Source of the DNA: Sphingomonas sp. HF-S4
GTDB taxonomy: Bacteria > Pseudomonadota > Alphaproteobacteria > Sphingomonadales > Sphingomonadaceae
Reading direction: 5' to 3'
Assembly: GCF_032911445.1 (NCBI RefSeq)
Contig: NZ_JAWJEJ010000001.1
Span: 1,798,001-1,862,000, forward strand
DNA: 64,000 nt
Shown: one piece after another, positions 42,825-51,535 of the stretch
Numbering within the stretch: position 1 is the stretch's first letter
How the letters are laid out: every line of letters begins with the position of its first letter
Notes under the pieces: model-generated
Seen by the model: only the letters and a program-made list of their open reading frames with translations
Databases searched by the model: none
Told to the model about the DNA's origin: nothing
Made by a program: the position numbers and the translations under genes

Positions 42825-43411
42825 CGCTTGCCGACCGGCTGCGTGCGGCGCTAAACAGTCCGCACGAGACGATATTGCTCGCCGGGGACCATTTCGACTT
42901 CGACCCCGACATCGCAGGCAATCCCGCCGCGGTGCTCGTCGCGGTCACCGATCGCGCCGAGCCCGGCGTGATCCTCACCCAGCGCACCGAATCGCTGCGG
43001 CGACATCCGGGGCAAGTCGCCTTTCCCGGCGGGCGAATCGACCCCGGGGACGACGGCCCCATCGGCGCGGCGCTGCGCGAGGCCGAAGAGGAGATCGCAC
43101 TGCCGCCATCGGCGGTGCAGGTGATCGGCACCGGCGACCGCTACCGCACTGTGACGGGCTATGAGGTCACGCCGATCGTAGGGGTGGTGCCACCCGACCT
43201 GACGCTGGTGCCTGCCGAGGCCGAAGTCGCCGCGGTGTTCGAAGTCCCGCTCGCCTTCCTGCTCGACCCCGCCAACCAGGTAGAGGCGACTGCCACCTAT
43301 CAGGGTCGCGAGCGGCGCTATTACGAGATCCTCTGGGGCGATCGCCGCATCTGGGGCGCCACCGCGGCGATGATCGTCAACCTTTCGCGGAGACTCCGTT
43401 GGACCGCCTGA
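42821..43411 (+). CDS. NUDIX hydrolase, CoA pyrophosphatase type (NudL-like)
   Basis: 196 residues starting at GTG. The Nudix box appears as FPGGRIDPGDDGPIGAALREAEEEIAL; the Asp-containing GDDG in place of the first Glu is typical of the CoA-type subgroup. The preceding LTQRTESLRRHPGQVAFPGG is the UPF0035 signature of coenzyme A hydrolases. It cleaves CoA or acyl-CoA to phosphopantetheine and 3',5'-ADP. Its stop overlaps the TTG start of the CCA gene by 13 bp. Confidence 0.88.
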   Translation: MTLADRLRAALNSPHETILLAGDHFDFDPDIAGNPAAVLVAVTDRAEPGVILTQRTESLRRHPGQVAFPGGRIDPGDDGPIGAALREAEEEIALPPSAVQVIGTGDRYRTVTGYEVTPIVGVVPPDLTLVPAEAEVAAVFEVPLAFLLDPANQVEATATYQGRERRYYEILWGDRRIWGATAAMIVNLSRRLRWTA

Positions 43412-44619
43412 CTCTTCCCCCCGCCGAATGGCGCCACCGCGAAGGACTCGACCGGCTGGTCGAGGTGCTCGGCGACGCGCGATTCGTCGGCGGATCGGTG
43501 CGCGATACGCTGCTCGGCATCCCTGTCTCGGACATCGACCTCGCCACGCCGCTGCCCCCAGAGCGGGTGCTCGAGTTGCTCCGCGCCGCGCAGATCCGCG
43601 CGGTGCCGACGGGGATCGAACACGGCACGATCACCGTCGTCCTCGAAAGCGGCCCGGTCGAAGTCACCACCTTGCGCCGCGACGTCTCGACCGACGGCCG
43701 CCGTGCCACCGTCGCCTTCACCGACGATTGGCGCGAGGATGCCGCGCGCCGCGACTTCACGATCAACGCGCTCTATGCCGATCCGCGCACTGGCGCGATC
43801 TATGACTATTTCGGCGGCCTCGCCGACCTGGAGGCGCGCCATGTCCGTTTCATCGGCGATCCGCTCCAGCGTATCGCCGAGGATCACCTTCGCATCCTCC
43901 GCTTCTTCCGCTTCCTCGCCCGCTTCGGCGACCGCGCCGATCCCGAGGGTCTCGACGCCTGCGTAGCCCGATCGAAAGACCTGATGGCGTTGTCGCGCGA
44001 GCGTATCCGCGACGAACTGCTCAAGCTGCTCGTCGCGAAGGACGCCGTGCGCGTGGTGCGGATGATGCTCGAGCGCGGGGTATTCGAGCCCGTGCTGCCC
44101 GAGATCGTCTCCGCCGATCGACTCGCCCAGCTCGCGCAGCGCGAGCGCGAAGCCGGGATCGCGCCGCATCCGCTCCGCCGCCTTGCCGCGCTGCTGCCGG
44201 AAAATGCCCAGCTCGCCGATCAGATCGGCGCGCGGCTCAAGCTGTCCAATGCCGAGCGCAAGCGGCTGATCGCCGCGGTGGCGCAGCCCCAGGGCGCCGC
44301 GAAGCCCCTTGCCTATCGGCTGGGCATCGATTCGGCGCTCGACCAGCTATTGCTCTCGGATCGCCCGATCGCCGAGGTTGCCGAGATCGAATCGTGGCAG
44401 GCACCTCGGCTACCGCTCACTGGCGGCGCGCTGGTGGCGCGCGGTCTCGCCAAGGGGCCGGAAGTCGCCCGCGCCCTGCGCGCGGTCGAGGATCGCTGGA
44501 TCCAAGAGGGTTTTCCCGGCGAGGATCGCGTCGTGCAACTCGCCGACGACGTCGTGGCTCAGGCGTTGCGCGCGAGCATCAGCGACCAGGCTGCGTCGGG
44601 CTCGAGTGGCCGCGCATAA
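43399..44619 (+). CDS. cca: CCA tRNA nucleotidyltransferase
   Basis: 406 residues from TTG 43399 (CGGAG 6 nt upstream). Signature motifs: GGSVRDTLLG (motif A), DIDLAT with the metal-binding aspartates, RRDFTINALYADP (motif B/C) and the EDHLRILRFFRFLARFG region (motif D). It adds or repairs the 3' CCA of tRNA; it belongs to the class II enzymes, alphaproteobacterial type. Its last 61 bp overlap the coding end of the GGDEF-EAL gene on the opposite strand. Confidence 0.93.
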   Translation: MDRLTLPPAEWRHREGLDRLVEVLGDARFVGGSVRDTLLGIPVSDIDLATPLPPERVLELLRAAQIRAVPTGIEHGTITVVLESGPVEVTTLRRDVSTDGRRATVAFTDDWREDAARRDFTINALYADPRTGAIYDYFGGLADLEARHVRFIGDPLQRIAEDHLRILRFFRFLARFGDRADPEGLDACVARSKDLMALSRERIRDELLKLLVAKDAVRVVRMMLERGVFEPVLPEIVSADRLAQLAQREREAGIAPHPLRRLAALLPENAQLADQIGARLKLSNAERKRLIAAVAQPQGAAKPLAYRLGIDSALDQLLLSDRPIAEVAEIESWQAPRLPLTGGALVARGLAKGPEVARALRAVEDRWIQEGFPGEDRVVQLADDVVAQALRASISDQAASGSSGRA

Positions 44620-46271
44620 AGATAGCCCTGGCCATAAGTGCAGCCCAACGCGGCGAGTGTCTGTGCCAGCTCGTTGGTCTCGATCCCCTCGGCAGTGGTC
44701 TCCATACCCAGCGCTTGCGCGAGGCTGAGCACCGCGCGGACGATCGCGATCTTGTCGCGGTCGGCAAGCATGCCCGAGACGAAGCTGCGATCGATCTTGA
44801 GCTGGTCGATCGGCAGCTTCTGGAGATAGGCGAGGTTCGAATAGCCAGTGCCGAAATCGTCCATCGCCAGCGTGGTGCCGAGATCCTTCAGCGCCAGCAT
44901 CGTCCGGCTGATCCGGTCGGGATCGCTGACGATCGCGCTCTCGGTCAGCTCGAGCGTCAGCCGCGAGCCGGATATGCCGTGCTGCTCGAGCGCCGCCTGG
45001 ACCATCTCGGGGATCCGGTCGCGCTGAAGCTGGATCGCCGACAGGTTGACCGCGACCTTGACCCCGCAATCCCCCCCAGCCGCCTGGTCCCAGCTGGCCA
45101 GCGTACGCGCCGCCTCGCCCATCGCCCAGCGGCCCAGCGGAACGATCAGCCCCGATTCCTCGGCGACCGGGATGAAGTCGTTGGGCGACAGCGCGACTCC
45201 GCGTTCGGTGGTCCAGCGCGCCAGCGCCTCGAACGAAACCAGCTTGCCGGTGCCGAGGTCGCAGATCGGCTGGTAGCTCAGCGTCATCTCGCCATTTTCG
45301 ATCGCGCGGCGCAGCTGGGTCTCGATGCCGAACTGCTCGCGGGCAATGTCGAAGGCGCGGATATGGTAGAGTTCGGTGCGGCCGCTGGTCTTGGCGCGCT
45401 TCACCGCGAACTGGGCATGGCGGATCAGGTTCTCGGGCTCGCCGCGATTGTCGGCACCGAGCGCGATGCCGATCGAGCATTCGACGCGGATCTCGAAATC
45501 GGAAAGACGGAACGGCGAGGCGAGCGCCGCCTGGATCCGCTTGGCGACCTGGAGCGCGTCATCGGGACCGTCGTCGAGCGTCAGCAGCACGCCGAACTCG
45601 TCGCCCCCCATGCGCGCGAGGATGTCGCGGCCGCGCAGCGCGCCCTTCAAACGCCGCGCGACGGAGATCAGCAGCTCGTCGCCGGTCAGGCCGCCCATCA
45701 CGGCATTGACGCGGCTGAACCGATCGAGGTTGACCACCAGCACCGCGAAGCGCTCGGCGTCGTCCTCGCCGATCATCGCCTCAAGCTGGTCGCCGAACCC
45801 GGTGCGGTTGGGCAAGCCGGTCAGGCTGTCGGTCGCCATTTCGCGGCGCAGGCTGTGCTCGGTGCGCAGCTCCGAAGTCTGGTCGACCAGCGTCACCAGG
45901 CATCGGCCGCTCGCCAGCTGCGCCGCGCGGCGCGCGAAGGTGACTCGGAAATAGCGGCAATCGACTTCCTCGCCGAACTGCCAGGCGATCTCGCGATGCG
46001 TCTCGTCCGATTCGAGGAAGCGGCGAAGCTGGGTGCCGAGCAGCCGGACCAGCGGCGATTCGGCGGCAGTCGTCCCCAACCCGGCGATTCGAAACGGCCG
46101 GTTGAGCGCGCGGAAATGGAACTTGCCGCCTTCCAGCGCCACCACCACGGCAGGCACTGGCAGCAGGTCGAGCATCAGGCTCGCCTGAACGGGATCGATC
46201 GCGCACACGGCATCGTCCCGCGGAGGTTCCACGAGTGCGACCGGACTTGGCTTGAGCTTCCCGAATGCCAT
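44559..46271 (-). CDS. GGDEF-EAL protein, both domains apparently intact
   Basis: 570 residues: a PAS-like N-terminal region (about 20-140), GGDEF domain (145-305) and EAL domain (310-565). The cyclase motif GGDEF is intact at 222-226, with an inhibitory I-site RGRD at 213-216. The phosphodiesterase has SFEALAR (346-352), NLSAIQLQ, LELTESAI, DDFGTGYSNL, KIDRSFV and QGYLYARPL. It can therefore make and break c-di-GMP, or switch between them. No membrane segment is visible, so it is cytoplasmic. It is a single gene, convergent and overlapping with cca. Confidence 0.93.
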   Translation of the reverse strand: MAFGKLKPSPVALVEPPRDDAVCAIDPVQASLMLDLLPVPAVVVALEGGKFHFRALNRPFRIAGLGTTAAESPLVRLLGTQLRRFLESDETHREIAWQFGEEVDCRYFRVTFARRAAQLASGRCLVTLVDQTSELRTEHSLRREMATDSLTGLPNRTGFGDQLEAMIGEDDAERFAVLVVNLDRFSRVNAVMGGLTGDELLISVARRLKGALRGRDILARMGGDEFGVLLTLDDGPDDALQVAKRIQAALASPFRLSDFEIRVECSIGIALGADNRGEPENLIRHAQFAVKRAKTSGRTELYHIRAFDIAREQFGIETQLRRAIENGEMTLSYQPICDLGTGKLVSFEALARWTTERGVALSPNDFIPVAEESGLIVPLGRWAMGEAARTLASWDQAAGGDCGVKVAVNLSAIQLQRDRIPEMVQAALEQHGISGSRLTLELTESAIVSDPDRISRTMLALKDLGTTLAMDDFGTGYSNLAYLQKLPIDQLKIDRSFVSGMLADRDKIAIVRAVLSLAQALGMETTAEGIETNELAQTLAALGCTYGQGYLYARPLEPDAAWSLMLARNA

Positions 46272-46340
46272 CTTGCTTCAGCGCTAACCGGAATTGGTTA
46301 AACTGCGCTGAAGCCCGGAATAATCCGCGCCGCCCCGTTT

Positions 46341-48581
46341 TCAGAAGCGATTGTCCCGCGGGAAGCCGTTGGGCGCCATGCGTCCCGCCGCACCGCGCGC
46401 CGCGCGCCATGCCGACAGGTCGGTCTCGCTGCGCGTCCGGCCGCTCTCGCCGCCCATCGCCCAGCTCAGGCCCTCCTCCATCTTGAAGGTGCGCACGTCG
46501 GAAAGCCCGCCGTCGCGATAGCGCTGGAGCTGCACTCCCTGCCCGCGCGCCAGCTCGGCGACTTCGGAGAGCGGAAAGACCAGCATCTTCCGGTTGTCGC
46601 CCACGGCGGCGACGGCATCGTCCTCGCGCCCGATCGGGCGGACCAGCTTGAGCTGCGCGCCGGCGCGCGGCGTCACCACCTGCTTGCCCTTGCGCGTCTC
46701 GGCGATCACGTCGGCGACATTGACCACGAAGCCGCGCCCGTCGCTCGCCGCGACGAGCAGCTTGCTTGCTCTGCTTGCCGGCAGGAACGCGACGATCTGG
46801 CGCTCGCCTTCCAGGTCGAGCATCAGCCGCACCGGCTCGCCGAACCCGCGCCCGCCGGGCAGCTTGTCGCCGCCCAGCGTATAGAAGCGCCCATTGTCGG
46901 CGGCGAGCAACAGCTTGTCGGTGGTCTGCGCGTGGAAGGCGAAGTGCGGGCCGTCGCCTTCCTTGAACTTGAGCGTCTCGGCCGATGCCAATTCGACATG
47001 CCCGCGCATCGCCCGTATCCATCCGCGCTGCGACAGGATCACGGTGATCGGCTCGCGCTCGATCATCGCCTCGAGCGGGATCTCGCGCGTGGGCGCCGCC
47101 TCGGCGATCGCGGTGCGTCGGGCACCGAGCGGAGTCTCCAGCCCATAGCGCTCGATCATCTTGCCCAGATCGCGCTTCATCCGCGTGCGCTGGCGCGCGT
47201 CCGACGACAGCAGCGTCTCGAGTTCGCCCTGCTCCTTCATCAGCGCATCGCGCTCGCGCTTGAGCTCCATTTCTTCGAGCCGGCGCAGGCTGCGCAGCCG
47301 CATGTTGAGGATCGCCTCGGCTTGGCGGTCGGTGAGCTGGAACTCGGCCATCATCACTGCCTTGGGCTCGTCCTCGGTGCGGATGATTTCGATCACCCGG
47401 TCGAGGTTGAGGAAGGCGATGATATAGCCGCCGAGCAGTTCGAGCCGATCCGCGATCTTGCTCAGCCGGTGCTCCGAGCGACGCCGCAGCACGACGAACT
47501 GGTGCTCCACCCACGCCGCGATCGCGTCGCGCAGGCTCATCACCCGCGGCGTGCGGTGCTTGTCGAGCACGTTGAGGTTGAGCGGCACGCGCACTTCGAG
47601 GTCGCTCAGCCGATAGAGCCCGTGAATCAGGTCTTCCGAGCTCACCGTGCGGCTGCGCGGTTCGATCACGATGCGGATGTCCTCGGCCGATTCGTCGCGG
47701 ACATCGCCGAGGATCGGCAGCTTCTTCTCGTTGATGAGCTCGGCGATCCCCTCGATCAGCTTGCCCTTCTGGACGCCGTACGGAATCTCGGTGACGACGA
47801 GGTGCCAGCCGCCGCCCTTCTCGCCCACCCGCTGGATCTTGGCGCGCACCCGAAACGAGCCGCGTCCGGTGGCATAGGCCTCGGCGATCGCCGCCGGGCT
47901 GTCGACCACGACGCCGCCGGTCGGGAAATCGGGCCCGCTAACATAGTCGAGGACGTTCGCCGCGGGATTGTCGATCAGCGCGACCGCGGCGTTCATCAAC
48001 TCGGCGGCGTTGTGCGGCGGGATCGAGGTGGCCATGCCAACCGCGATCCCCGCAGCGCCATTGGCGAGCAGGTTGGGGAACAGGCCGGGGAAGAGTTCGG
48101 GCTCTTCCTCCTCGCCGTTATAGGTCGCGCGGAAATCGACCGAATTCTCGTCGAGCCCGGCCATCAGGTCGATCGCGACCTGGGTCAGCCGCGCCTCGGT
48201 GTAGCGATAGGCCGCAGCGTTATCGCCGTCGATATTGCCGAAATTGCCCTGCCCGTCGACCAGCGGGTATCGCAGCGCGAAGGTCTGGGCGAGGCGAACC
48301 ATCGCGTCATAGACGGACTGATCGCCATGCGGGTGGTACTTACCGATCACATCGCCGACGACGCGCGCGCATTTCTTGTAGCCGCTCGCCGGATCGAGCT
48401 TGAGCAGCCGCATCGCCCAGAGCAGCCGGCGGTGCACCGGCTTGAGCCCGTCGCGAACGTCGGGCAGCGAGCGCGCGGTGATCGTGGACAGCGCGTAGAC
48501 GAGATAGCGCTCCGAAAGCGCGCTATCGAAGGGGACGTCGGTAGGGCCGGACGGGTCGACCAGTTCGGTATCGAGAGTCAT
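46341..48581 (-). CDS. parC: DNA topoisomerase IV subunit A
   Basis: 746 residues. The N-terminal breakage-reunion domain has [39 protein letters not shown] (DNA gate) and [11 protein letters not shown] with the catalytic Tyr near 127. The C-terminal part has beta-pinwheel blades ([28 protein letters not shown]). The protein is shorter than GyrA and lacks the GyrA box, which supports ParC. The equivalent of quinolone-related Ser80 in E. coli is Gln88 here, possibly natural in this lineage. It decatenates replicated chromosomes with ParE, whose gene is not in the window. Confidence 0.93.
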   Translation of the reverse strand: MTLDTELVDPSGPTDVPFDSALSERYLVYALSTITARSLPDVRDGLKPVHRRLLWAMRLLKLDPASGYKKCARVVGDVIGKYHPHGDQSVYDAMVRLAQTFALRYPLVDGQGNFGNIDGDNAAAYRYTEARLTQVAIDLMAGLDENSVDFRATYNGEEEEPELFPGLFPNLLANGAAGIAVGMATSIPPHNAAELMNAAVALIDNPAANVLDYVSGPDFPTGGVVVDSPAAIAEAYATGRGSFRVRAKIQRVGEKGGGWHLVVTEIPYGVQKGKLIEGIAELINEKKLPILGDVRDESAEDIRIVIEPRSRTVSSEDLIHGLYRLSDLEVRVPLNLNVLDKHRTPRVMSLRDAIAAWVEHQFVVLRRRSEHRLSKIADRLELLGGYIIAFLNLDRVIEIIRTEDEPKAVMMAEFQLTDRQAEAILNMRLRSLRRLEEMELKRERDALMKEQGELETLLSSDARQRTRMKRDLGKMIERYGLETPLGARRTAIAEAAPTREIPLEAMIEREPITVILSQRGWIRAMRGHVELASAETLKFKEGDGPHFAFHAQTTDKLLLAADNGRFYTLGGDKLPGGRGFGEPVRLMLDLEGERQIVAFLPASRASKLLVAASDGRGFVVNVADVIAETRKGKQVVTPRAGAQLKLVRPIGREDDAVAAVGDNRKMLVFPLSEVAELARGQGVQLQRYRDGGLSDVRTFKMEEGLSWAMGGESGRTRSETDLSAWRAARGAAGRMAPNGFPRDNRF

Positions 48582-48647
48582 CGCAGGAGGAGATAGCAGG
48601 GAGTAGCCCGCAAGGCCAAGCCGATGTTCACTGCGCGTTCCCGCCGG

Positions 48648-49577
48648 TCAGGCGGGGTCGGGTGCCACGAAAGCGGCCATCGGATCATTGCGCGCCAGAT
48701 GCGCAATTTCGCCGAGCAACCAGTCGCGAAAGGCGCGGATCTTGGGGAGGTTGCGCTTGGCCTCGGGATACATCAGCCAGAAGCTGTTTCGATACATGGC
48801 ATAGTGTGGAAGCGGCTGGACGAGCAGTCCGGCATCGATCGCCGGCTGCCACATCGGTGGGCTGAGGATCGCCAGCCCGTGCCCGGCGATCGCAGCATTA
48901 CCGTCGAGCACCTGCGAGTCGAAGCGGATCCCAGACGCCTGGCCGCGATCGACTCCATCGCCCAGCGCCACGCCGAACCACAGATCCCACCAATCGTCCT
49001 CCGGCGAGATACGCGGCAGGCGCAGCAGATCGGCGGGCGCCTCGACGTGCGTATGCTGGGCCAGGAATGCAGGGCTGGCGAGCGGGGTCACCGTCATTCG
49101 CATCAGGAAATGCGCGCAAAGCCCGGGCGTCGCTCCGCTCGCGCCGCGCAGCGCAAGATCGGCGTCGCCACCGGCCAGATCGACCAGTTCGTCACTGACC
49201 AACAGCCGCACCGCGAGCTCGGGCCGCAGCAGCTGGAACGCCCCCAGCCGTGCCGCCAGCCAGTTGGTGGCGAGGGTACGTGGCGCGGCGATGGTCAGCA
49301 CGCTCTCGGATTCGGTCCGCACCGAGGCGAAGGCATCGCCCATCGCGTCGAACGCCCCGGTGACCTGTGGCGCGATGCGCCGGCCGAGGTCGCTCAACAC
49401 CACGGCGCGCCCCTGCCGCGCGAACAGCGCCGCGCCCAGCCGCTCCTCGAGCAGCTTGATCTGATAGCTCACCGCCGCCTGGGTCATTCCCAGTTCCTCG
49501 GCGGCGCGGGTGAAATTGCCGTGGCGTGCGGCTGCCTCGAACACGCGGACAGCGGCGAGCGGGGGGATCTGGCGCAT
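48648..49577 (-). CDS. LysR-family regulator, GcvA type
   Basis: 309 residues. Helix-turn-helix: PPLAAVRVFEAAARHGNFTRAAEELGMTQAAVSYQIKLLEERLG (residues 4-47), followed by the GcvA-like effector domain (LLVSDELVDLAGGDADLALRG, SPAFLAQ, GIRFDSQVLDGNAAIAGHGLAIL). ATG 49577 is preferred since the family begins MRQIPPL; the frame is open to 49649. A 17-bp inverted repeat lies 8 bp upstream of the start. It is divergent from the UrcA gene. GcvA-type regulators control various metabolic or resistance genes, so the target is unknown. Confidence 0.88.
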   Translation of the reverse strand: MRQIPPLAAVRVFEAAARHGNFTRAAEELGMTQAAVSYQIKLLEERLGAALFARQGRAVVLSDLGRRIAPQVTGAFDAMGDAFASVRTESESVLTIAAPRTLATNWLAARLGAFQLLRPELAVRLLVSDELVDLAGGDADLALRGASGATPGLCAHFLMRMTVTPLASPAFLAQHTHVEAPADLLRLPRISPEDDWWDLWFGVALGDGVDRGQASGIRFDSQVLDGNAAIAGHGLAILSPPMWQPAIDAGLLVQPLPHYAMYRNSFWLMYPEAKRNLPKIRAFRDWLLGEIAHLARNDPMAAFVAPDPA

Positions 49578-49584
49578 GCGAACC

Positions 49585-49601
49585 AATAAGCTGTACTTAT
49601 T
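49585..49601. promoter_or_regulatory. LysR-type inverted repeat between regulator and UrcA gene
   Basis: AATAAG-CTGTA-CTTATT (arms 49585-49590 and 49596-49601) is a perfect 6-bp-arm inverted repeat containing the T-N11-A pattern of LysR binding sites. It lies just upstream of the LysR start codon, where autoregulation would be expected, and 90 bp before the divergent UrcA gene. Confidence 0.55.
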
Positions 49602-49690
49602 TATCAAGTCCAACGATTTGTTGGCGCGCCGCCGCTGTCGGGCGCACATGGCAGGGGCTGCCGCAGAGGGCAGGCTCGAAGGAAACGACC

Positions 49691-50035
49691 ATGCTGATCA
49701 TCCTCTCCGCACTCGCCGCGCTCGCCACCCCCGCCCCTCAGGCAGTGGGACCGCAGCGTCCGCCATCGCTGCAGGTTCGCCATGCCGATCTCGATCTCTC
49801 GCGCCCGGAAGGTCGGGCAACCCTCGATCGTCGCATCTCCCGTGCTGTGAAGAAATTGTGCGCGGATGAAGTGACGGGCCGGCACATCAAGTCGCTGACC
49901 GGCTTGCGCTGCCGTTCCGAATCGCTCGCTCGAACCGCGCCCCTGCGCAACCGCGCCGTCGCTGCGGCAACCCTTTCGGCCCGCTTCGCGACGGCGGACC
50001 GGACCGGCTTTTCGAAACCCGCCGGCTCCCGATAG
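49691..50035 (+). CDS. UrcA family protein
   Basis: 114 residues with a short hydrophobic N-terminus (MLIILSALAALATPAP), probably a signal peptide. The motif VRHADLDLSRPEGRATLDRRISRAVKKLCADE followed by GLRCRSESLARTA carries the two conserved cysteines of UrcA, a small exported family seen mainly in sphingomonads and Caulobacter. Function is unknown. ATG 49691 has GGAAACG upstream; the frame is open farther but that stretch is the LysR promoter region. It is divergent from the LysR gene. Confidence 0.78.
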   Translation: MLIILSALAALATPAPQAVGPQRPPSLQVRHADLDLSRPEGRATLDRRISRAVKKLCADEVTGRHIKSLTGLRCRSESLARTAPLRNRAVAAATLSARFATADRTGFSKPAGSR

Positions 50036-50131
50036 CCTCGCTCGGCGGCAACCTGCGAGCGGCCTTGCCGCTCGCCCTTTTCCCACAAGCCTAACTGATG
50101 GAACCCGTTTCTCGAAAAAGGAGAAGGCACC

Positions 50132-50281
50132 ATGTCCAAGGATTATGAAAGCTCCGTCTGGGCCCAACACCATGCCGATCTGAGCGGCGGGATCGCTCAC
50201 TTCTTTGGCGATATTCTCCAAGCATTCGAATGCCTTGTCGCGATCGAGTTCGACGCCCCCTGGGAACGGCACGGGAGCTAG
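50132..50281 (+). CDS. 49-residue ORF with strong ribosome site
   Basis: An ATG at 50132, 8 nt after AAGGAG, opens a 49-codon frame ending at TAG 50279-50281. The product starts MSKDYESSVWAQHHADLSGG, continues with a hydrophobic helix-like part (IAHFFGDILQAFECLVAIEF) and ends DAPWERHGS. There is one Cys and no signal peptide. It matches no family I know. It is followed closely by a perfect 14-bp hairpin and then the first DUF4349 gene. The ribosome site is the main support. Confidence 0.5.
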   Translation: MSKDYESSVWAQHHADLSGGIAHFFGDILQAFECLVAIEFDAPWERHGS

Positions 50282-50304
50282 CACGCAATCCCAGAACAGG
50301 CATT

Positions 50305-50340
50305 GCCACATTCTTGCCCAAATTGTGGCAAGAATGTGGC
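50305..50340. repeat. Perfect 14-bp inverted repeat upstream of DUF4349 gene
   Basis: GCCACATTCTTGCC (50305-50318) and GGCAAGAATGTGGC (50327-50340) pair without mismatch around CAAATTGT. It is followed by TTGACG (50341-50346), which looks like a -35 element, so the repeat may be an operator for the DUF4349 gene, or a 3' hairpin for the small ORF 23 bp upstream. It has no T-run. The moderate GC content of the arms differs from the REP-like repeats. Confidence 0.7.
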
Positions 50341-50395
50341 TTGACGCTTTCCCACGCATGTGATGGCATATCATCCTCATTGCAGGAGAATGCCC

Positions 50396-51307
50396 ATGCG
50401 TGCCTTCACTCCCCAGCATCTCGTCGCCGTTGCCGCCGCGGCATCGCTTGCCGCCTGTTCCGCCAATGACGGCAATTCGGGGCGAACCGAGCAGTCCGAT
50501 GTTCCCACCGCGGCCGAGTCGGTCGTCACCGAAGTTCCGGCCCAGCAAGCGCGGGTGGCGCAGAAGCCGGGGGCAGAGACGCCGCCTAAGCTCCCCGTCT
50601 CGCTCCCCAAGCTCACTTATGCCTATGCCCTTTCCTACCTCCTCCCCGGCGACAAGATCGCCGCCGCACAGGACGCGCATCGCGACCTGTGCGAGGAGAT
50701 GGGACCAGCGCGCTGCCAGTTGCTCGGGCTCGAACGCGGCGTCGGCGAGGAACAGGCGAGCAACGCCAAGCTCAAGCTTCGCGTCGCCACTGCCGAGGCT
50801 CGCCGCTTTCAGGTGCTGCTAGATCACGAAGTGACCGAGGCCGGCGGCCGTCCCGAGAATGCCAACATCGCCACCGACGAGGTTTCCAAGCAGATCGTCG
50901 ACACCGAAGCGCGCATCCGCCAGCGCGAATTGCTCGTCGCGCGGCTTACCGAACTGCTCCGGAAGCGAACCGGCCGGACCGCCGACCTGCTCGACACCGA
51001 GCGCAGCGTCGCGCAGGCGCAGGAGGAACTCGATCAGGCGCGCGGCTGGCTGGGTGAGCTCAAGGGCCGTGTCGCCATGTCCGAGTTCGAGATCCGCTAT
51101 GCCGCGATCGTCCCCACTGCCTCGGCGCAGAACCTCGGCACCTATCTCGGCGAGGCGGCACAGGGCTCGGGCGCGGTGTTCACCGTCGGCCTGCGCTTCT
51201 TCCTGTCGCTGGCGATCTACCTGCTACCCTGGCTCACCCTCGCCGCGCTGCCGGTGCTGGCATACCGCACACTGCGCCGCCGCCGGGTGGCGGCCAGCGA
51301 GGCGTAA
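50396..51307 (+). CDS. DUF4349 lipoprotein (first of a tandem pair)
   Basis: 303 residues. The signal ends in the lipobox SLAACSAN (Cys near residue 21). A coiled-coil-like DUF4349 domain follows (DTEARIRQRELLVARLTELLRKR, ERSVAQAQEELDQARGWLGELKGRVAMSEFEIRYA), then a C-terminal membrane helix (FFLSLAIYLLPWLTLAALPVLAY) and a basic tail. With both a lipid anchor and a membrane helix the protein may be fixed to the inner membrane at two points. ATG 50396 has AGGAG at 7 nt. It is about 40-45% identical by eye to the gene at 51536, suggesting tandem duplication. Function unknown. Confidence 0.82.
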   Translation: MRAFTPQHLVAVAAAASLAACSANDGNSGRTEQSDVPTAAESVVTEVPAQQARVAQKPGAETPPKLPVSLPKLTYAYALSYLLPGDKIAAAQDAHRDLCEEMGPARCQLLGLERGVGEEQASNAKLKLRVATAEARRFQVLLDHEVTEAGGRPENANIATDEVSKQIVDTEARIRQRELLVARLTELLRKRTGRTADLLDTERSVAQAQEELDQARGWLGELKGRVAMSEFEIRYAAIVPTASAQNLGTYLGEAAQGSGAVFTVGLRFFLSLAIYLLPWLTLAALPVLAYRTLRRRRVAASEA

Positions 51308-51320
51308 TCCGGCATCATAG

Positions 51321-51438
51321 CCCTCTCCCCATCGGGGAGAGGGTTGGGAGAGGGGCATAACGTGCGCGTCCTCCCCAATCGATCGGCATCAAGCCGCACT
51401 GCCCCTCTCCCCCCGCCCTCTCCCCGATGGGGAGAGGG
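51321..51438. repeat. Inverted pair of CCCTCTCCCC-type repeats
   Basis: Copy 1 forms CCCTCTCCCC (51321-51330) / GGGGAGAGGG (51334-51343) around ATC, followed by TTGGGAGAGGGGC. Copy 2 (51401-51438) is the inverse, GCCCCTCTCC... with hairpin 51416-51425 / 51429-51438. Both arms are identical. Together they fill most of the gap between the two DUF4349 genes. Confidence 0.65.
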
Positions 51439-51535
51439 AGACGCCCTCCCCTTTCTAGACATCAGCAATTCTTCACCCAGTTGCCTTGCTGAAGATTGTG
51501 ATGTTGTATCGTTACATAATGAAGGAGAGGATGGC

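Noticed and set aside
46341..48581. parC as gyrA
   Set aside because: The protein is shorter than GyrA and the C-terminal GyrA box is missing, so the topoisomerase IV call stands.
46932..48596. 554-codon plus-strand open frame
   Set aside because: Exactly antisense to parC; the translation has no recognisable motif.
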